Source: Lachnospiraceae bacterium AC3007 (GTDB lineage Bacteria > Bacillota > Clostridia > Lachnospirales > Lachnospiraceae). Taken from it: DNA of 64,000 nucleotides. The stretch is taken from the NCBI GenBank assembly GCA_000621405.1, contig KK211271.1, positions 62,001 to 126,000 of the forward strand, read 5' to 3'. Made by a program: the position numbers and the translations under genes. Below, piece by piece: positions 60,334 through 64,000 of the stretch. Below the pieces are notes generated by a model that saw only the letters and a program-made list of their open reading frames with translations, was not told where the DNA came from and did not search any database. Within the stretch, counting starts at the first letter, position 1. Every line of letters begins with the position of its first letter.

Positions 60334-61125
60334 TCAGATATTTTTCAGCAACCGGATCTTCTCGGCGGTAAGTTCAGCTGTTCTTTTCCACAGTGAGTGA
60401 AGCTGGTTCTTATGATGGCAGAGCTTCTCATTGCAGTTCTCACACTTCAGATATGCGTTGGTCCTTATGGAAAAGCGCTCCGGATGCCTGTAGAAAGTGA
60501 TCTCCCATCTGAGCATCAAAGCAAGGGATACGGCCAGAAGGCTCCATGCATAAAAGCCGCGCACGAAGATCAGCGGAGTGAACATCATGGCATAATCCCA
60601 GTTATATATCCTGCAGGTTGTGCAGCATTTATTCTTAAGGAACCAGCTCTGAAAAGGGCAGAAGAAAAGGATGCATATCAGATCTCCTACCGAATATGCA
60701 AGACAGAGCAGGACCATCATGTCGTCATTTAAGATCCCAAGCTTATATAAGATCCCGAAGACGGCATTACCCGCTATCCATATGATCCCGACGAGCATAG
60801 TGGCATTATTGTCCTCTATGATGATATCGGTATTGCCTGTATTTCTGTGATTCCTTGCAAACTGCTTCTGACATCCGGGACTCTCGAGCTTTGACGGAAA
60901 GAAACGGAAAAACATCTCTGTCATGAATACCAGCCAGACAGCCCACATGATATAGGGGTACCTGAGCCACGGGGCTTCCGTGGGATACCCTCTGACAAGA
61001 TCATATATATATATCACCAGAGTGACAACAAAAAGCGCGAACCGGTATACCAGCCGCACATAATGTATGATGCTGACTGTCGTCAGCTTTCTCTTCGGTT
61101 TTTTGATATCAGCAGTCTCAGACAT
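60334..61125 (-). CDS. Cys-rich membrane protein, unknown
   Basis: 263 residues. Not recognised. Five or six membrane helices (near 18, 56, 110, 135, 165-200) with two Cys clusters on loops: NKCCTTCRIYNWDY and AYLKCENCNEKLCHHK. The latter looks like metal binding. A Lys-rich N-terminus lies in the cytoplasm. No clear ribosome site. Downstream of the lipoprotein by 26 bases and possibly in the same message. Confidence 0.6.
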   Translation of the reverse strand: MSETADIKKPKRKLTTVSIIHYVRLVYRFALFVVTLVIYIYDLVRGYPTEAPWLRYPYIMWAVWLVFMTEMFFRFFPSKLESPGCQKQFARNHRNTGNTDIIIEDNNATMLVGIIWIAGNAVFGILYKLGILNDDMMVLLCLAYSVGDLICILFFCPFQSWFLKNKCCTTCRIYNWDYAMMFTPLIFVRGFYAWSLLAVSLALMLRWEITFYRHPERFSIRTNAYLKCENCNEKLCHHKNQLHSLWKRTAELTAEKIRLLKNI

Positions 61126-61151
61126 TGGGAATAAATGTTATATCCGATGTT

Positions 61152-61952
61152 TTACTCGAGCTTGTATTCAGGTCTTGATTCCGCGGATCTTACCACGAGA
61201 GAGAGGCTCTGGACATCAGATACAACACTCTCCTGAACCTCTGCTATGAGCACAGCTTCGACCGAGCTGTACGCAGGAACTGTGCCGTCATACTTGGACA
61301 GATCATCCGGCAGTATCGTCTGCTGCACCGTATGATTCTCTCCGTTTATCTTTACCCTGAAGGTAGGATGGAGGTCTATGATATCGCACTGCCTGTCCAG
61401 ACCTTCGGTATTGCTTATGTTGAAATGCATTATGAGAAGGGTATCTCCGGGAGCTGCCGTCATGCCCATGTACACATCCTCTTCTGTCATGGAACCGGAT
61501 GTGGGATAAGACGGGCTGATCTCGTGATCGGTATAATATACATCAAACTCCGGCACTCCGATCGCCTCGGAAAGAGAGATGTCGGGCTCGGTGTATTCTT
61601 CGCCCTCTCCGCTCTCGCTTCCCTCGCCGCTGCCTTCCGCATCAGAGCTTGCAGCTGCTTCTTCGGCTCCCTGCTCTAATGCCCTGAAGTTCTGTCTCTT
61701 GATCTCGAGATCGAGCTGCTCCTGATACTTCTTTTTTACGGTAGCAAGGCTGACCAGCCTGGTATCTGACTTGTCATTATGCTGGCTCACGACATCCGAC
61801 GAGTAGTTAGCGACCTTTTTGGCGTCCTCGTCCGAGAGGTCCACGCCCGCCGCGCCACAGCCGGAGACTGTAAGCGCGTACAGCGCAACTGCCGAAATCA
61901 GTATTATCTTTTTTACATGATCACTGACATGTATCATCTTTTTCATCCTCAT
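61152..61952 (-). CDS. Acidic-linker lipoprotein, unknown
   Basis: 266 residues. Lipobox TVSGCG gives a surface lipoprotein. A helical N-terminal part, then an Asp/Glu/Ser/Gly linker (about 100-120), then a beta-rich C-terminal domain (GDTLLIMHFNISNTEGLDRQ; TVPAYSSVEAVLIAEVQESV) similar in pattern to DUF5067/immunoglobulin-like extracellular modules. Possible starts at 61952 or 61937 (the latter has GAGG 9 bases ahead). Follows the histidine kinase gene by 26 bases, so it may serve as its sensing partner. Confidence 0.65.
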   Translation of the reverse strand: MRMKKMIHVSDHVKKIILISAVALYALTVSGCGAAGVDLSDEDAKKVANYSSDVVSQHNDKSDTRLVSLATVKKKYQEQLDLEIKRQNFRALEQGAEEAAASSDAEGSGEGSESGEGEEYTEPDISLSEAIGVPEFDVYYTDHEISPSYPTSGSMTEEDVYMGMTAAPGDTLLIMHFNISNTEGLDRQCDIIDLHPTFRVKINGENHTVQQTILPDDLSKYDGTVPAYSSVEAVLIAEVQESVVSDVQSLSLVVRSAESRPEYKLE

Positions 61953-61978
61953 AAAAGGCTTTGATCATATGTCCCGAT

Positions 61979-63544
61979 TCAGTCGGCCCTTTCAAGCTCA
62001 AACCAGAATACGACACCGTCATCATAGTTTACCACACCATAAGGTTTATTCAAAGTTTCCATTACTGCCTTCACTATCGAGAGTCCGACGCCCGAACCTC
62101 CGACCTCACGTGTACGCGCCCTGTCGACTTTATAGAACTTCTCCCATATCCTGTCTATGTCTTCCTCAGGGATCCGGTCTCCGGTATTAAAGACCGAGAC
62201 TCTTATATTCTCACCCTGATCTTCAAGCGAGACCCTGATCTCTTTATCTCCTTTGGCATAATGTATCGCATTCGTAAGGTAATTCGTGAAGACATCCTCT
62301 GTCATGCTCTCATCGCTCCACACATATCCTCTTACGCTGTCATCAAAGCTCACGCTGACCCCGTACTGCTTTGCAAGTATCTCAGAACTTGAGATGATGC
62401 CCGATATAAGGGACACCAGATCAAACCTCTTCATCTCGGCAGTGCGCGCTCCGAATTCCAGATGATTGAGCTCTAAAAGGCTTTTTACGAGCTCTCCCAT
62501 CCTGTCAGACTCGTCGATTATGACATCGAGATATTCCTTTCTGCTCTCCTCATCATCAGCGATACCGTCACGGAGTCCCTCTGCATAGCCGGAAATAAGA
62601 GCTATCGGTGTCTTCAGCTCATGCGACACGTTGGATATGAATTCACTCCTCATATTCTCTATCTGCTCTTTTTTCTCTATATCCGCCTGCAGCTCGAGGT
62701 TCGCGCTCTTAAGGTCGGATATGGCCCGCTCCAGCTGCATGGACATCTCGTTCATATGGAGTCCGAGCTCCCCGATCTCATTGTTCACTGCACTCTCGTA
62801 TTTCACATCAAAATCAAGATGCGCCATCCTGTCGGAGATATCCGTGAGCTTAAGGATGGGATCCGTGATCCTTCTCGTGACAAACCATATGATCACTACT
62901 CCGACCACGGCGATCATAAGTCCTATATAGAGCATGAATCTCGTGGACAGTTTGACGCTCTCCCTTATACTCTCGAGAGGAGTCCTGATAAAGATCAGAT
63001 CGCCGCCGGACAGATACCCCCACAACTCTATGTAATCCGACTTCATCGCAGGATCCGTGCTCTTTGTTATCTTATATGCATCCGTCTCATACAAAGTGAC
63101 ATCATCAGGCGGCATGTCTTCTTCGCCATCGTCTCCGATATCCTCTCCGACACCGGGAGGGTTGTTGTATCCCGGCTCCTGCACAGGGTCTCCGGATATG
63201 GCCCTCCAAAGCAGCCTCTCCGTCATCTTCTGTGATTCACGTTCCGTGGTATAGAGTATCCTCATGCCGGGATCGGCCACGACAACTAAGAGGCTCCTGT
63301 CGGCAGTGAGTCTGTCGGCGCCTGTCTTGAATTCCTCGGAGGATGTTCCCAGGCTTTCGGAAAGCGCATCCATCTGCTCATAGGATTCCACTATCTCCTC
63401 TTTCTTGTTTGATATGTAATATCTCGTAAGAAAAGCGGTATTTACAAAGAATATGGCTCCTATCACAGCTATCAGCAGGATGATGAAGATAGCTGCAAAT
63501 TGGAATCTTATGCTCTTTTTCCAGTTAAGGCTCCTTCTTTTCAA
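61979..63544 (-). CDS. Sensor histidine kinase with HAMP domain
   Basis: 521 residues. Start is TTG with AAAGGAG 8 bases upstream that lies inside the end of the beta-galactosidase gene. Two membrane helices flank an extracellular region (35-200) with an acidic stretch. HAMP near 205-265, then the H-box SHELKTPIALISGYAEGL (phospho-His near 310), N-box and GGSGVGLSIVKAVME (ATP site near 485). No response regulator is within this window on either side, so it is orphan here. Confidence 0.92.
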   Translation of the reverse strand: MKRRSLNWKKSIRFQFAAIFIILLIAVIGAIFFVNTAFLTRYYISNKKEEIVESYEQMDALSESLGTSSEEFKTGADRLTADRSLLVVVADPGMRILYTTERESQKMTERLLWRAISGDPVQEPGYNNPPGVGEDIGDDGEEDMPPDDVTLYETDAYKITKSTDPAMKSDYIELWGYLSGGDLIFIRTPLESIRESVKLSTRFMLYIGLMIAVVGVVIIWFVTRRITDPILKLTDISDRMAHLDFDVKYESAVNNEIGELGLHMNEMSMQLERAISDLKSANLELQADIEKKEQIENMRSEFISNVSHELKTPIALISGYAEGLRDGIADDEESRKEYLDVIIDESDRMGELVKSLLELNHLEFGARTAEMKRFDLVSLISGIISSSEILAKQYGVSVSFDDSVRGYVWSDESMTEDVFTNYLTNAIHYAKGDKEIRVSLEDQGENIRVSVFNTGDRIPEEDIDRIWEKFYKVDRARTREVGGSGVGLSIVKAVMETLNKPYGVVNYDDGVVFWFELERAD

Positions 63545-63547
63545 GGA

Positions 63548-64000
63548 TCAGGCTCCTTTGAATGAGAATTCAAGTTTCAGCGACTTTTTATTGTCGATCA
63601 TATACTGCGGCAGCGTACGCGCTCCCCAGGCATCATCGCCCGCGACTCCCATCTGCGCAAGACCCACCCTGACGTAGGTATAGTGTATCCCGGGAAGGTC
63701 AAAATGATGATCCGCATTTTCGATCTCGGAGGGCTTATAGGGAAGGACTGACAGCATAAGGTCTTTTCCCTGTATAGTAAGTCCCCTTCCGGCATCATCT
63801 GTGATCTGAGCAACGCTCACACCGGTATGGGCTCCCGATTCCTGAGGTCTCAGATACCGGGACATCATATCCTTAACCTTTCGGTTATAGACCCCGATCT
63901 TTCCGCAATCCCTGTCAGCATAAGTCTCTTCAGGCCCTTTGCCGAACCATGCCACATCATCATAGTCAGCGTTGAGAGTAAACATCATCGAATACTCCGG
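63548..64000 (-). CDS. GH2 beta-galactosidase, C-terminal part (cut by window edge)
   Basis: About 150 residues are visible. WFGKGPEETYADRDCGKIG, RYLRPQESGAHTGVS and NADHHFDLPGIH are characteristic of domain 5 (Bgal_small_N) of large LacZ-type enzymes, which binds and shapes the active site. The N-terminus is beyond the window. The stop lies 4 bases ahead of the histidine kinase start, so the two are likely cotranscribed. Confidence 0.88.
   Translation of the reverse strand, partial: PEYSMMFTLNADYDDVAWFGKGPEETYADRDCGKIGVYNRKVKDMMSRYLRPQESGAHTGVSVAQITDDAGRGLTIQGKDLMLSVLPYKPSEIENADHHFDLPGIHYTYVRVGLAQMGVAGDDAWGARTLPQYMIDNKKSLKLEFSFKGA

Overview
The window reads as chromosome of an anaerobic Clostridia bacterium, most likely Lachnospiraceae. 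This is inferred from gene content, not from a marker gene. It carries a four-subunit pyruvate:ferredoxin oxidoreductase, TmcAL, a UPF0210/PFL protein with its ACT partner, a C_GCAxxG_C_C protein, a Bacillus-type ThyA and a DUF6033-like protein. Base composition is moderate, promoters are classic TTGACA/TATAAT type and Shine-Dalgarno sites are strong. Almost every gene is on the minus strand. The exceptions are an ABC-F/TmcAL pair (30.9-33.8 kb) and a Nudix-HAD fusion (49.1-50.2 kb).

Layout. 0-12.5 kb: a C_GCAxxG_C_C protein (cut by the window edge) overlapping a DUF4349 lipoprotein, an intergenic repeat block, then (read right to left) the conserved envelope/lipid/replication cluster rpmF, plsX, acpP, rnc, smc, ftsY, ilvA, a folC-like Mur ligase and a CPBP protease. 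12.5-22.2 kb: relA, MBL hydrolase, hisS, a degenerate thiE-like gene, a CNNM transporter and aspS, plus thyA and a short arginase-fold protein. 22.3-22.6 kb: a 73-bp tandem repeat array. 22.7-29.2 kb: an alpha-galactoside utilisation cluster (AraC regulator, GH36 alpha-galactosidase, binding protein, two permeases, no ATPase). 29.4-29.5 kb: an intergenic sequence that folds as a three-way junction, followed by a GGDEF protein.

33.8-43.3 kb: a tightly coupled, largely overlapping minus-strand operon: zinc-finger anti-sigma-like protein, polA, coaE, FAD oxidoreductase, large FtsA-like protein, WalJ-like MBL protein, ACT protein, PFL protein. 43.4-48.6 kb: a C-type-lectin-domain lipoprotein, a CobL-like orphan protein and porCDAB. 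48.6-48.9 kb: a second block of the repeat family seen at 1.6-1.9 kb, in opposite orientation. 50-57 kb: a fumarylacetoacetase-type hydrolase, a DUF6033-like protein behind a sigma-28-type promoter, and an operon azlC-azlD-DUF308-UbiA-radical SAM-HAD. 57-64 kb: a CAP-domain exoprotein behind a c-di-GMP-I riboswitch, a PurF paralogue lacking the catalytic Cys, metA, an unknown Cys-rich membrane protein, a lipoprotein, a histidine kinase and the C-terminus of a GH2 beta-galactosidase.

Regulatory theme: one diguanylate cyclase candidate, one c-di-GMP riboswitch and one sigma-28-like promoter suggest a motile organism that switches lifestyle through c-di-GMP (inference). I saw no tRNA, rRNA, CRISPR array, insertion sequence or prophage. 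The most unexplained items are the three-way-junction element, the two families of intergenic tandem repeats, and the UbiA/radical-SAM/HAD gene set.
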